From: Planctomycetales bacterium
GTDB lineage: Bacteria > Planctomycetota > Planctomycetia > Pirellulales > Pirellulaceae
Assembly (NCBI GenBank): GCA_020426845.1
Contig: JAGQPF010000363.1
Coordinates: 1-64,000 of the forward strand
Length of the DNA stretch: 64,000 nucleotides
Reading direction: 5' to 3'
In this document: positions 41,486 through 49,839 of the stretch, one piece after another
How the letters are laid out: each line of letters starts with the position of its first letter
Position numbering within the stretch: the first letter of the stretch is position 1
Position numbers and translations under genes: made by a program
The notes under the pieces: generated by a model
Seen by the model: only the letters and a program-made list of their open reading frames with translations
Databases searched by the model: none
Told to the model about the DNA's origin: nothing

Positions 41486-43786
41486 GTGAGCACATTCCAC
41501 ATAACCTGCACGACCTGCCGTGCGCGACTCAAAGTGAAGGATGAGTCCGCGATCGGCCTGGTCCTGTCCTGCCCGAAGTGCGGCAGCATGGTGCAGGTGC
41601 TGGCTCCGGACCCCGCTCGGGAAACGTCGCCGCCAACTAGCGAGATGCCGGCCAGGCTCGGCGCCGCGACGCCGCATGACTCGATGCAGGAGACGCTCGC
41701 GGACTTCTCGTTGCCCGACGAATTCGTGTCGGCGCCCACGGAGATGACCCGTGGACCATCAGTAAAGGAAACCCGAAGCGTCAGCGAGGGATCGAGTCGC
41801 CGAGCCGCAACGTCCGAGGCAGCGGCCGCGCAAGGCGAGTCTCGGCAGAACATGGGCGACTCAAGCAGTGAGACGCGCGTCGATGGGTTCGGCGACCCGA
41901 GCCAATTTGAAACGCCCTTAGAGATGCCCCCGGAGCCGGCCTCGGCGCCGCCGATGCCAACGAGCGACGAACCGCCTGAGTCGCCGCGACTGGATCAGCA
42001 GTGGATCTCTCAAGAGACGCGACAGATGCGGCAGTGGCTGTTGGCCGGCGCCGCGATGGTCTTCGGCGTGTTGATCGTCGTCGCGTTGATCGGATTCATG
42101 CTCTCGCAGCAGCGAGGCGTCGAGACGGCGACCGGCAACTCCACTCCCGACCCCAATGACGTGACGGCCACAGCGAACGGAGCGAATGACGCCTCCAGCG
42201 CGGAGTCCAACCCGACAGAGTCCAACCCTGCGGAGTCCAATCCCACGGAGTCGGGCGATCCAACCAGCGCTCCGGTGACGTCCGCAAACCCGGCGGAGTC
42301 ACCTGACCAGCCACCCGCATTGCCCGCGTTGCCCGTGGCGCCGTCGCCGGACGATGCTCTTCCTCCGGTCGCTCCGGCGCAGCCCGCTCCCGCTCCGACC
42401 AACGACGCCGAGCCGGCGCCTGGCGCGGAAGGCCCCGCGCCGCCGGCGCCTCCCGAACCCGGCGGCGATGCGCTCGGGCCACCCGGACTGCGACCGGCCG
42501 GCGCCGAACTGCTCGGCCCGATCTCGCCGCTGGATGGCGAGGACGCGATGCGGGAACTGTTGAGCGATCAAAACTTCGCCGGGCTGGAGTCGATGATCGA
42601 AGAAGGAGCCAAGCCCGGCTCACCGATCACCGCGCCCGATCCCGATCGCGACACGATCGTCAATCGGCTCAAAGGCGAAGTGGATCCGCCGCGTCGGCCT
42701 CCGGGAGTCAATATCGACGCGCCGGAACAGTTGAAAGCGATAATCCCCGAGCTGCAGTGCGACGACGTGGCGCTGCAGAGTTTTCTGCAGTTCATCATGA
42801 GCGTCTCGACCGTGCCAATCACGGTTGATCCGGACGTGTTCATTCACACCGAGGTGACACCGCAGTCGAAGGTCTCATGCCGAGCGACGGACGCCTCGGT
42901 GTTGCAGATCCTGACCACCGCCGTCCAACCGTTGGGACTGGCCGTTGAGGTCGGGCCTCGCCACGCTCGCTTGGTGCTCGATCGGCGTGCCGAGTTGATC
43001 AACTACGGTTTTCCGACCGAGGACCTCGGCGCCACCCCCGAACAGCGTCAATGGCTGGTGGCGACCATCAAGGCCGTGGTGGAGCCGGGCATGTGGGCGC
43101 CAGTCGGGCCCGGCGACGTCACCTGGGCCGATGACCAAACCCTGTCGGTCAAACAATCTCGCCGGGGCATGTTCGAGGTCGTGCAGCTGCTCAACACGCT
43201 GCGCACTGCGCGTCAGCTTGAACCGCGTTCCAAACGGCCGCCGGCACGATTCGCGCTCGGCACCCGCCGGACTCGAGCTCTCGAAAAGCTGGCAAAGTTG
43301 ACAAGCGTCAACTTCCGCAACCCGGCGCCGCTCGAGGATGTGCTCGCCAAACTGACCGAGCAAACCGAGATGCAGTTCGCCATCGACTGGCAAGCGATCG
43401 AAGCAGAAGGCTGGAATCGCGGCACGGAGGCCACGCTGCTGACCCATCGCGAATCACTGGGCGAGGCGCTGCGACTGCTGCTCACGCCGATGGCCTTGGA
43501 CTATTTGGTGCTCGATGCCGATCTCATTGTGCTGACCACACCCCAAGGCGTGTCGGAATGGCCGGAACTGGCGGTTTACGCCGTGCCGGACTTGGTGCCC
43601 GAGGGCAACGACATTGAGCTGGCACTGGAGCAAGTCCGCAGCCGGCTTGGAGCCGAGCTGTTTGCGCCGGAAACGGGAAACGCGTTGGCGTTTGACCCCG
43701 ACAGCCGGTCGTTGATCGCGAGGTTGCCGCAATCGAGGCAGCGGCAACTGCAACTGGTGATCGCCGAACACCGGCGAGACGACTGA
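41486..43786 (+). CDS. Zinc-ribbon, single-pass membrane protein with STN-like domains
   Basis: 766 residues from GTG 41,486, which starts directly at the zinc ribbon ('ITCTTCRARLKVKD...LSCPKCGS', CxxC at 8-11 and 29-32); an upstream ATG would add 17 odd residues. Disordered stretch (about 35-170), membrane helix (about 183-205, 'LLAGAAMVFGVLIVVALIGF'), a long Pro/Glu/Asn-rich linker with repeated 'ESNPTESNPAESNPTES', then two secretin-N/STN-like domains (about 430-510 and 600-680: 'LEDVLAKLTEQTEMQFAIDW', 'SLGEALRLLLTPMALDYLVL'). Residues about 94-105 ('KETRSVSEGS') derive from a dispersed repeat. It follows the pseudokinase on the same strand and shares its STN-like end, so a common envelope role is likely. 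Confidence 0.8.
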   Translation: MSTFHITCTTCRARLKVKDESAIGLVLSCPKCGSMVQVLAPDPARETSPPTSEMPARLGAATPHDSMQETLADFSLPDEFVSAPTEMTRGPSVKETRSVSEGSSRRAATSEAAAAQGESRQNMGDSSSETRVDGFGDPSQFETPLEMPPEPASAPPMPTSDEPPESPRLDQQWISQETRQMRQWLLAGAAMVFGVLIVVALIGFMLSQQRGVETATGNSTPDPNDVTATANGANDASSAESNPTESNPAESNPTESGDPTSAPVTSANPAESPDQPPALPALPVAPSPDDALPPVAPAQPAPAPTNDAEPAPGAEGPAPPAPPEPGGDALGPPGLRPAGAELLGPISPLDGEDAMRELLSDQNFAGLESMIEEGAKPGSPITAPDPDRDTIVNRLKGEVDPPRRPPGVNIDAPEQLKAIIPELQCDDVALQSFLQFIMSVSTVPITVDPDVFIHTEVTPQSKVSCRATDASVLQILTTAVQPLGLAVEVGPRHARLVLDRRAELINYGFPTEDLGATPEQRQWLVATIKAVVEPGMWAPVGPGDVTWADDQTLSVKQSRRGMFEVVQLLNTLRTARQLEPRSKRPPARFALGTRRTRALEKLAKLTSVNFRNPAPLEDVLAKLTEQTEMQFAIDWQAIEAEGWNRGTEATLLTHRESLGEALRLLLTPMALDYLVLDADLIVLTTPQGVSEWPELAVYAVPDLVPEGNDIELALEQVRSRLGAELFAPETGNALAFDPDSRSLIARLPQSRQRQLQLVIAEHRRDD
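41762..41797 (+). repeat. Dispersed repeat inside a coding region
   Basis: AAAGGAAACCCGAAGCGTCA + GCGAGGGATCGA is the reverse complement of the 11.4-kb repeat unit. Here it is read in frame as KETRSVSEGS in the disordered cytoplasmic tail of the zinc-ribbon protein. The frame is kept on both sides. Confidence 0.85.
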
Positions 43787-43905
43787 CCCGAACGGACGGA
43801 CCGCTGGCGACTGACTGCCTTGCAATTTTTCGCGCAGCGAGCAATAATGCGGTGATGAACGCATTCCCCACATCCCGTTATCACTTTGCCTTCTATTTCG
43901 GTTGG

Positions 43906-43993
43906 CCCTTGAAGCAAGGGGATGTGGATCGTTCGTAGATCTGGTTTTCAAACCGTCCACAAGCCCCGCAGCCAATGCTTCGGGGCTTTTTTT
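43906..43993 (+). terminator. Three-hairpin structured region ending in an intrinsic terminator
   Basis: Hairpin 1 CCCTTG-AAG-CAAGGG (43,906-43,920); hairpin 2 GTGGA...TCCAC (43,924-43,960) with an inner GGTTT/AAACC; hairpin 3 AAGCCCCG/CGGGGCTT (43,961-43,988) with a 12-nt loop and a run of seven T (43,987-43,993). It lies 120 nt after the zinc-ribbon gene and 60 nt before aroF. The simplest reading is the terminator of the upstream gene; an attenuator or small RNA is also possible because of the extra structure. Confidence 0.75.
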
Positions 43994-44053
43994 ATGTCTG
44001 TGGTTCATCCCATGAATGCGGCGCCCCACGCCAAGCCCCAGGAGTTGTTTTCG

Positions 44054-45067
44054 ATGATCGTCGTGATGGAGAAGAACGCTACTTCCGAGCAGGTCGCCCA
44101 CATGGTCGATCGCGTGCAGCAGCTGGGGCTCAAGGCCCATGTGATCGAGGGAACGGAGCGGACGGTGATCGCCGCGATTGGCGACAAGCGGGAGACGATG
44201 CGCGAATCGCTCGCCAGCGGCGAAGGCGTCGCGGAGGTCGTGCCGATTCTCGCTCCGTACAAGGTCGCAAGCCGAGAGGTCAAGCCGGAGCCCACCTGTG
44301 TCGAGCGCGGCTCGCTGAAGGTCGGCGCCGGACACTTAGGCGTGATCGCCGGGCCCTGCTCGGTGGAGTCCGAAGAACAGATTATGGAGTCGGCCCGAGC
44401 GGTCAAAGCGGCCGGCGCCACGGCGCTGCGCGGCGGAGCGTTCAAGCCTCGCACCAGCCCCTATAGCTTCCAGGGCCTCAAGGAAGAGGGCCTCCGGCTG
44501 CTCGCCGCCGCTCGCGAGGAGACCGGTCTGGCCGTCGTCACGGAGGTGATGAGCACCGAGGACGTGGAGTTGGTGGCCAACTACGCCGACGTGCTGCAGA
44601 TCGGCGCCCGCAACATGCAGAACTATCGGCTGCTGGAGGCGGTCGGCGGCGTCGACCGGCCCGTGTTGCTGAAACGCGGCGCGAGCGCCACGATGGAGGA
44701 GCTGTTGCTGGCCGCCGAGTACATTTTGAATGAAGGCAATCCAAACGTGATGCTGTGCGAGCGAGGCATCCGCACGTTCGAGTCGCACACTCGCTTCACG
44801 CTGCCGCTAGCCACGGTTCCTTACCTCCAGCACAAAACCCATCTGCCGGTGGTGATCGACCCCAGTCACGGCACGGGCCACGCCTACCTGGTGCCGCCGA
44901 TGGCCGCCGCAGCCGTGGCGGCCGGCGCCGACGGCCTGATCATTGAAGTCCATCCCTCGCCCGAGCACGCCATGAGTGACGGGTATCAGTCACTGACTCC
45001 CGCCCAATTCGCCGCCACGATGGTTCGCGTCCGCGCCGTCGCCCAGGCGCTGGCGGCGACCCCCTGA
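44054..45067 (+). CDS. aroF: 3-deoxy-7-phosphoheptulonate (DAHP) synthase, AroF type
   Basis: 337 residues. It condenses phosphoenolpyruvate and erythrose 4-phosphate, the first step of the shikimate pathway. Start at '[14 protein letters not shown]' (GGAG 9 nt upstream); upstream in-frame codons run through the terminator hairpin and are unlikely. N-terminal ferredoxin-like domain (about 1-70), as in Thermotoga-type enzymes, then the barrel: '[10 protein letters not shown]' , '[20 protein letters not shown]', '[10 protein letters not shown]', '[13 protein letters not shown]', '[11 protein letters not shown]' and '[19 protein letters not shown]'. The ferredoxin-like domain is the usual site of Tyr/Phe feedback inhibition in this class. 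Confidence 0.96.
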   Translation: MIVVMEKNATSEQVAHMVDRVQQLGLKAHVIEGTERTVIAAIGDKRETMRESLASGEGVAEVVPILAPYKVASREVKPEPTCVERGSLKVGAGHLGVIAGPCSVESEEQIMESARAVKAAGATALRGGAFKPRTSPYSFQGLKEEGLRLLAAAREETGLAVVTEVMSTEDVELVANYADVLQIGARNMQNYRLLEAVGGVDRPVLLKRGASATMEELLLAAEYILNEGNPNVMLCERGIRTFESHTRFTLPLATVPYLQHKTHLPVVIDPSHGTGHAYLVPPMAAAAVAAGADGLIIEVHPSPEHAMSDGYQSLTPAQFAATMVRVRAVAQALAATP

Positions 45068-45109
45068 AAACGCTCCGGCAATCGGTCGCATTCCCTGACG
45101 CCATCACTC

Positions 45110-45515
45110 CGGAGGGATCACGCAAAGACGCAAAGTCGCAAAGGGCAAAAATCCCGGTACTTCCCTTCCCTTCTTTGCGTCTTGGCGGCTTGGCGTGAGA
45201 ACATTTGCCTGCAGGGATCGACCGGCGGATTCCGTGGAGTCATCTCGCCAGAGGCATCACGCAAAGACGCAAAGTCGCAAAGGACGTGGCCAAAATTCCC
45301 TTCCCTTCCTTCCCTCTCTTCCTTTCTTTGCGTCTTGGCGACTTGGCGTGAGAACGTTTGCCTGCAGGGATCGACCGGCGGATTCCGTGGAGTCATCTCG
45401 CCGGAGGGATCACGCAAAGACGCAAAGTCGCAAAGGACGTGGCCAATCCCTTCCCTTCTTTGCGTCTTGGCGGCTTGGCGTGAGTACGTTTGGCTTGCCG
45501 GGATCGATCGAGCCT
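45110..45515. repeat. Three-unit array of hairpin-forming dispersed repeat
   Basis: Three units start with CACGCAAAGACGCAAAGTCG at about 45,119, 45,258 and 45,411 (periods 139 and 153). Each unit ends with CTTTGCGTCTTGGCGGCTTG + GCGTGAG, the partial reverse complement of its start, so each can fold as a long hairpin. Units are joined by an almost identical 60-bp spacer ('CTGCAGGGATCGACCGGCGG' ...). Spurious frames across it read KTQSRKGRG or LCVFA, recurrent in many bacterial genomes (recall). The 815-bp gap 45,068-45,882 holds no gene besides this array. Confidence 0.88.
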
Positions 45516-45704
45516 GTCTGAACCATCGCCTCATGGGCTGCGTAGCAGCCACTGGCGGGGTTGGTAGTCGTTTGTGCCGGCGCTGCGACGCTCGGCCGCA
45601 CCCATTGCCAACACAATGCGGGAGGCAGGAAAGGCGGGCGCGGCAACGGTTTTGGCGCCGTAAAAGCCCCCTTTCGGGGAAGGCGAAATTTCGCCGCATT
45701 TACT

Positions 45705-45732
45705 TTGCACCGAAATTCGGTTGGAGTATGCT
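45705..45732 (+). promoter_or_regulatory. Possible promoter of the mono-haem-like gene
   Basis: TTGCAC (45,705-45,710), 16-nt spacer, TATGCT (45,727-45,732), about 150 nt before the ATG. A GAAATTTCGCC/GGCGAAATT inverted repeat lies just upstream (about 45,681-45,695). Confidence 0.45.
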
Positions 45733-45882
45733 ACGGTCTTGTGGAAGCCTGCCCGAACCAGGGAATTCTTGACGTTCCGGCATCCCCTCTGGAGTGTCGA
45801 CGTGAATGATGGTGCCAAAATCATTGACGAGACGCAGGCACGAACGACGATTTTTCTAACCACATCTGAGGAACCTAACGCA

Positions 45883-46221
45883 ATGAAGAGATTTGGAAGC
45901 ATCGCTGTTGTCGCGATCGTCACCCTGCTCGTCGCCTCGACTGCGGACGCTCGTCCCCAGTACCTGAAGGCGGCCACGGCCCACTACCCCGCCGCCGCCA
46001 GCGCGCTTGGCGAGGCCAAGTGTGGCGCTTGCCACGGCGAGAAGAAGTCCATGCTGAGCACCTACGCCATGGCCCTGAAAGAGGCCACGGGCAAGAACCA
46101 GAAGGACGCTGACAAGATCAACGAGGCGCTCGACAAAGCCGGCGCCAAGAAGAACGACGACGGCGTCACCTATGAGTCGCTGTTCAAGGCCGGCAAGTTG
46201 CCGAAGCCTTACACCAAGTAG
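45883..46221 (+). CDS. Small secreted mono-haem c-type cytochrome-like protein
   Basis: 112 residues starting 'MKRFGSIAVVAIVTLLVAST' (signal peptide to about residue 24); GAGGAA is 10 nt before the ATG. The mature ~88 residues have one CxxCH haem-c site ('KCGACHGEKKSM') and a Lys-rich helical rest, ending 'YESLFKAGKLPKPYTK'. A Met that could be the distal ligand is in 'KSMLSTYAMALK'. So a periplasmic electron carrier is plausible, but the size and sequence do not match a class I cytochrome I can name. Monocistronic with its own promoter and terminator. Confidence 0.82.
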   Translation: MKRFGSIAVVAIVTLLVASTADARPQYLKAATAHYPAAASALGEAKCGACHGEKKSMLSTYAMALKEATGKNQKDADKINEALDKAGAKKNDDGVTYESLFKAGKLPKPYTK

Positions 46222-46284
46222 TGCGGAAGCCGCGCCGCCGTTTCCTTGCACCATCGGAACGGCCTCGGCATCGCAAATTGGACG

Positions 46285-46319
46285 AAAGCCGCCCCGCGTG
46301 TCACGTGGAGGCGGCTTTT
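46285..46319 (+). terminator. Intrinsic terminator after the mono-haem-like gene
   Basis: AAAGCCGCC/GGCGGCTTT (46,285-46,293 with 46,310-46,318), 64 nt after the stop, ending in TTTT. The A-run on the 5' side makes it usable for the convergent rhomboid gene as well. Confidence 0.7.
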
Positions 46320-46385
46320 GCCGTTCTTGCCGACGCTCAATTCGCGATTTGAGCTTCCAGCCGGAGGAGCTCTTTCTCATTCATT

Positions 46386-46515
46386 CTTTGCGTCTTCGCG
46401 CCTTTGCGTGACCCTTGGGCAGCATCGCACGAGCTGGCCTTGCCGAGGCGACTTTCTCACGCAAAGTCGCAAAGACGCGAAGAGATTTACAGCAACCATC
46501 GCTCATCGCATCATC
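46386..46515. repeat. Inverted GCAAAGACGC-type repeats and ATCGC micro-repeat
   Basis: CTTTGCGTCTTCGCGCCTTT + GCGTGA (46,386-46,411) and its inverted partner TCTCACGCAAAGTCGCAAAG + ACGCGAAGAG (46,455-46,484) belong to the family of the 45.1-kb array. Directly after lies a short tandem CATCGCAT run (about 46,504-46,532) that continues into the last codons of the rhomboid gene. Confidence 0.75.
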
Positions 46516-46518
46516 GCA

Positions 46519-47424
46519 TCATCGCATCATCGCCGAGAGATAGCCGATGGCGGCTCCCGCGACCAATCCTCCGGTATGGCCACCGTTGGCCACATTCATC
46601 GAGGGCAAGAAGCAGATCACAAACCAAACCAACAGCATCGTCACCGTCTCGCTCGGAATGCGGAAGCCGTCAGCGGGGTCGAATTTCGACTTCATCCACA
46701 CATAGCCGAACAGTCCATAGAGCACCCCGGACATGCCGCCGAAAAACGGCTGTCTCCAGATCAATGCCTGGACAAGCCCCGATATCACCGCCAGCACCAG
46801 CACGATGGCGATGTACTTCAACTTCCCCTTGCGAAATTCGACGATGCCGCCGAGCTGATACATCATCATCATGTTGAACAGCAAATGCATCATGCCCAAA
46901 TGCAGAAAGATCGGCGTGACCAGACGCCAAACCTGGCCCTGCCGGATATCGGTCAGTGCCACCTCGGGGTCCGACAGATCCGCCTTTGTGCGCATGTGCC
47001 GATAGGAGACAAACCCGATGGGGTCAGTCCGCGTCTTATCCGCGCCCATCGATGTCCACAATGACACTCCGATGCTGGCCACGATTAGCAACATCGTGAT
47101 CGGGGCTTTCGAGGTCCCGCCAGCTGCCCCGCTCCAAAGTTGGCGGCCGTCGCGATAGTTTCGCTTGGCCTGTTGGTTCTTGGCGTGGCGGTCCGAGCGA
47201 ATCTTGCTCGCTTGCTTGCCATGTCCGTGAAAACGAGGGTCCTCGGGATTGCGTTGAAACGCGGCCAACGCCTCGGTCGCCTGCTCGAGCTTCTCTTCGT
47301 CGATTGCCCAGACGCTCCACACCCCATCTTCTTCCTCGATGTGCGTGTCGAAACCCGCGGCGAGCATGTAGTCGGAGAACTGCTGGGCCAAGGCCATGCT
47401 GGAAAGGTAGCCAATCTGTCGCAT
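46519..47424 (-). CDS. Rhomboid intramembrane serine protease, GlpG-like
   Basis: 301 residues from 'MRQIGYLSSMALAQQFSDYM' (upstream ATG 21 codons earlier is less likely). The first ~75 residues form the cytoplasmic GlpG-type domain, followed by a basic linker and six membrane helices. Rhomboid active-site features: 'HLGMMHLLFNMMMMYQLGG' (helix 2, His and Asn of the oxyanion site), 'FFGGMSGVLYGLFGY' with nucleophile Ser about 232 (GxSG), and 'NGGHTGGLVAG' with catalytic His about 283. It cleaves membrane helices of unknown substrates. Divergent from the HMA-protein gene. Confidence 0.93.
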   Translation of the reverse strand: MRQIGYLSSMALAQQFSDYMLAAGFDTHIEEEDGVWSVWAIDEEKLEQATEALAAFQRNPEDPRFHGHGKQASKIRSDRHAKNQQAKRNYRDGRQLWSGAAGGTSKAPITMLLIVASIGVSLWTSMGADKTRTDPIGFVSYRHMRTKADLSDPEVALTDIRQGQVWRLVTPIFLHLGMMHLLFNMMMMYQLGGIVEFRKGKLKYIAIVLVLAVISGLVQALIWRQPFFGGMSGVLYGLFGYVWMKSKFDPADGFRIPSETVTMLLVWFVICFLPSMNVANGGHTGGLVAGAAIGYLSAMMR

Positions 47425-47766
47425 CAGGCGAAACCAAGGGCTAGCGAGAATGTGTTCAGTCGACAAATGGACGCCGGGCGTTTTCAACGGTCAACGGCAT
47501 CTCAACTCTCGTTGTACCCGATCCCCCGGATTGTGGCAGCCTCTGGCGCCTCGCGTGTTGGGCTTGGGCCCCCGAACCTCTTCCGGATTTTGCTGCAGTC
47601 GACGTCCCGACCGGCTAGAATGCTCGTTGAAGTGCAGGACGGACTGGAAGTCCGTCGTACGTGTTGGACGGACTGGAAGTCCGTCGTACGTAGGACGGAC
47701 TTCCAGTCCGTCCGTCCGTCAGCAGTCCGTCAGTCCATTAACAATTCTCCCATCAGGAGCCCTTCG
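47425..47766. repeat. 342-bp gap with GGACTGGAAGTCC repeats
   Basis: GGACGGACTGGAAGTCCGTC occurs at 47,637 and 47,666, followed by the inverted form GGACGGACTTCCAGTCC at 47,693 and decaying GTCCGTC copies to 47,736. The core GGACT-GGA-AGTCC is a palindrome with an asymmetric centre, like the CAGGCTG family. The spurious peptides DWKSVV and RTGSPS come from it. The block is only 30 bp from the HMA-gene start. The rest (47,425-47,636) shows no gene. Confidence 0.85.
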
Positions 47767-48288
47767 ATGAATAAGCGAGCTTTGGCTGCCATCTTTGCCG
47801 TGTTGCTGATGTCTGCGGCCGCCCAGGCCGAGACGACCGTTGCACTTTCCGAGATGCATCTCTGCTGCGGCGCCTGCGTGCGCGGTGTGGAGAATGCAGT
47901 CAAATCCGTCACTGGCGCAAGCGTCGCCGTCGACAAGGACGCCGGCAAGGCCACGGTCACCGCTGGGTCGGATGAGGTGGCTCAGCAGGCGTTGGACGCG
48001 ATTGCCAAGGCCGGCTTTCATGCCAAGAGCAGCCATGACTCGATTCGGATGAAGGACGACAGTGGCGTGAAGGCGGGCCAAGTCAGCCGGCTGGCGCTGA
48101 AGGGCGTGCACAATTGCTGCGGTGGCTGCAACGTCGCGGTGAAGAAAGCGCTGAAGTCGGTCGCGGGCGTGGAAAGTGACACGGCCAAGGCCAAATCGGA
48201 CACGATTGTGGTGGAAGGCAGCTTCGACGGCCTCGCCGTGATCAAGGCGCTGAATGCCGCAGGCTTCCACGTAGTAATGAGCAAATAG
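47767..48288 (+). CDS. Secreted protein with two heavy-metal-associated-like domains
   Basis: 173 residues. Signal peptide (about 1-21, 'ALAAIFAVLLMSAAAQAE') then two ferredoxin-like HMA domains in tandem, each with a cysteine pair: 'MHLCCGACVRGVENAVKSV' (about 30-48) and 'VHNCCGGCNVAVKKALKSV' (about 113-131). The site is C-C-G-x-C in place of the usual M-x-C-x-x-C. Such domains bind Cu(I), Hg(II) or Zn. Export of a two-domain form suggests a periplasmic metal chaperone or sequestering protein. No P-type ATPase, mer or cop gene is nearby. Confidence 0.87.
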   Translation: MNKRALAAIFAVLLMSAAAQAETTVALSEMHLCCGACVRGVENAVKSVTGASVAVDKDAGKATVTAGSDEVAQQALDAIAKAGFHAKSSHDSIRMKDDSGVKAGQVSRLALKGVHNCCGGCNVAVKKALKSVAGVESDTAKAKSDTIVVEGSFDGLAVIKALNAAGFHVVMSK

Positions 48289-48391
48289 GCGGCTGAAACA
48301 GGCCGCTGGTTGACTCGGAATTGGCTCATTTCCGCGAATCGCCGAGGGCACGACTCCCCGTCGGCGACGTCCGGCATACAATAGACAGTGC

Positions 48392-48427
48392 GAACGCCCC
48401 ATGTACGTTCATGGGGCGTTCTTTTTT
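48392..48427 (+). terminator. Strong intrinsic terminator before trpB
   Basis: Perfect 11-bp stem GAACGCCCCAT / ATGGGGCGTTC (48,392-48,402 with 48,411-48,421), 8-nt loop, then TTTTTT. It lies 103 nt after the HMA gene and 93 nt before trpB. A good -10 (TACAAT, 48,377-48,382) stands directly in front with no clear -35, so besides ending the HMA transcript it could attenuate a trpB transcript. Confidence 0.85.
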
Positions 48428-48519
48428 GGCGCCCGCCGAACACCGGCCCAGCAAGGTCGCCTCGAGCGCCGAGCCAATTCCGCTCGCCTTCCTTTCGCAT
48501 CGCAGCACGCACCAGACCG

Positions 48520-49743
48520 ATGACCTCCGATCCTACCTCCCTCGCCACCAGCCAAGTGCCCGACGCCGCGGGCCGATTCGGCCGCTTTGGCGGACGCTAT
48601 GTTCCCGAGACGCTCACCCGGGCGCTGGTCGAGTTGGAACAGGCATATCGCGACGCGCAGCAGGACCCGGCATTCGACGCCGAGTTTCGTTCGCTGCTGA
48701 AGTCCTATGTCGGCCGCCCGTCTCCGCTGTACTTTGCCGAGCGGCTGACGGAGCATTGCGGCGGCGCCCAGATCTGGCTGAAACGCGAGGACGTCAACCA
48801 CACGGGCGCACATAAGATCAACAACACACTCGGCCAGGCGCTGCTGACCAAGCGAATGGGCAAGACGCGCGTAATCGCCGAGACCGGCGCCGGACAGCAT
48901 GGCGTCGCCACTGCGACCGCCTGCGCTCGCTTCGGCCTGCCCTGCACGGTTTACATGGGCGAGGAAGATGTGCGTCGACAGGCGCCGAACGTCTTCAGCA
49001 TGAAGCTGCTGGGCGCAACTGTCTCACCCGTCTCGAGCGGATCGCGCACGCTCCGCGACGCGGTCAACGAAGCCATGCGAGATTGGATGTCGAGCGTCGA
49101 GAACACTCACTACATTATCGGCTCGGTCATCGGCCCTCATCCGTTCCCCGAAATGGTTCGCGACTTCCAATCGGTGATCGGCCGGGAGACCAAGGAGCAA
49201 TCTCGCGAGGCGTTCGGTCGCCTGCCCGACACCGTGATCGCCTGCGTCGGCGGCGGCAGCAACGCAGCCGGCATGTTCTACCCGTTCATTGACGATCACG
49301 AGGTGGAGTTGATCGGCGTAGAAGCGGGCGGCCTTGGCGCCACGCCCGGCGAGCACGCCTCGCCGCTGAGCCATGGCGAGGAAGGCGTGCTCCACGGCAG
49401 CTACAGTTTCGTCATGCAAGACGAGGACGGTCAGACCTGCCCGGTGCACTCGATCTCCGCGGGACTCGACTATCCAGGGGTCGGCCCAGAGCACAGCTAT
49501 TGGCATTCAACCGGGCGAGTGAAGTACACCAATTGCCTCGACCACGATGCATTGACCGCATTCGATCTCGTCGCCAAGCGCGAGGGCATTCTGCCCGCAT
49601 TGGAAAGTTCCCACGCGGTCTCGCAGGCCTTGCGAACCGCCGCCGCCATGCGGCCCGATCAAATCGTCGTAGTCTGTTTGTCGGGCCGCGGCGACAAGGA
49701 CGCCGCCGAGATCGCTCGACTGAAAGAGCAAGCCGGCCGCTGA
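48520..49743 (+). CDS. trpB: Tryptophan synthase beta subunit
   Basis: 407 residues from ATG 48,520. TrpB joins indole and serine in a PLP-dependent reaction. '[15 protein letters not shown]' is the family start; PLP Lys is about residue 99 in '[17 protein letters not shown]'; '[17 protein letters not shown]', the phosphate loop '[12 protein letters not shown]' and '[16 protein letters not shown]' are all intact. It is the TrpB1 type that works with TrpA. trpA follows 96 nt later on the same strand; the other trp genes are not in the window. Confidence 0.97.
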   Translation: MTSDPTSLATSQVPDAAGRFGRFGGRYVPETLTRALVELEQAYRDAQQDPAFDAEFRSLLKSYVGRPSPLYFAERLTEHCGGAQIWLKREDVNHTGAHKINNTLGQALLTKRMGKTRVIAETGAGQHGVATATACARFGLPCTVYMGEEDVRRQAPNVFSMKLLGATVSPVSSGSRTLRDAVNEAMRDWMSSVENTHYIIGSVIGPHPFPEMVRDFQSVIGRETKEQSREAFGRLPDTVIACVGGGSNAAGMFYPFIDDHEVELIGVEAGGLGATPGEHASPLSHGEEGVLHGSYSFVMQDEDGQTCPVHSISAGLDYPGVGPEHSYWHSTGRVKYTNCLDHDALTAFDLVAKREGILPALESSHAVSQALRTAAAMRPDQIVVVCLSGRGDKDAAEIARLKEQAGR

Positions 49744-49839
49744 TCGCAGTGAGCTTCGCTCTCCGACCATCCATCCACCGCCCCAACGCGTGTTGCCGAG
49801 TGCCGCAGCCCGCTCCGACACTGCACGATTGAGTCACCG

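Noticed and set aside
43900-43993. Possible tRNA (including tRNA-Sec) or tmRNA piece from the GGTTTTCAAACC hairpin
   Set aside because: The loop has six bases, the supporting stems do not pair, and there is no T-arm or CCA end.
43922-44053. Leader peptide MWIVRRSGF for aromatic attenuation
   Set aside because: It has no clustered aromatic codons and no stop before aroF; kept only as a weak option.
45182-45772. Plus-strand frame of about 196 codons over the repeat array
   Set aside because: The product is a read-through of the GCAAAGACGC repeats with recurrent spurious peptides; no ribosome binding site and no domain.
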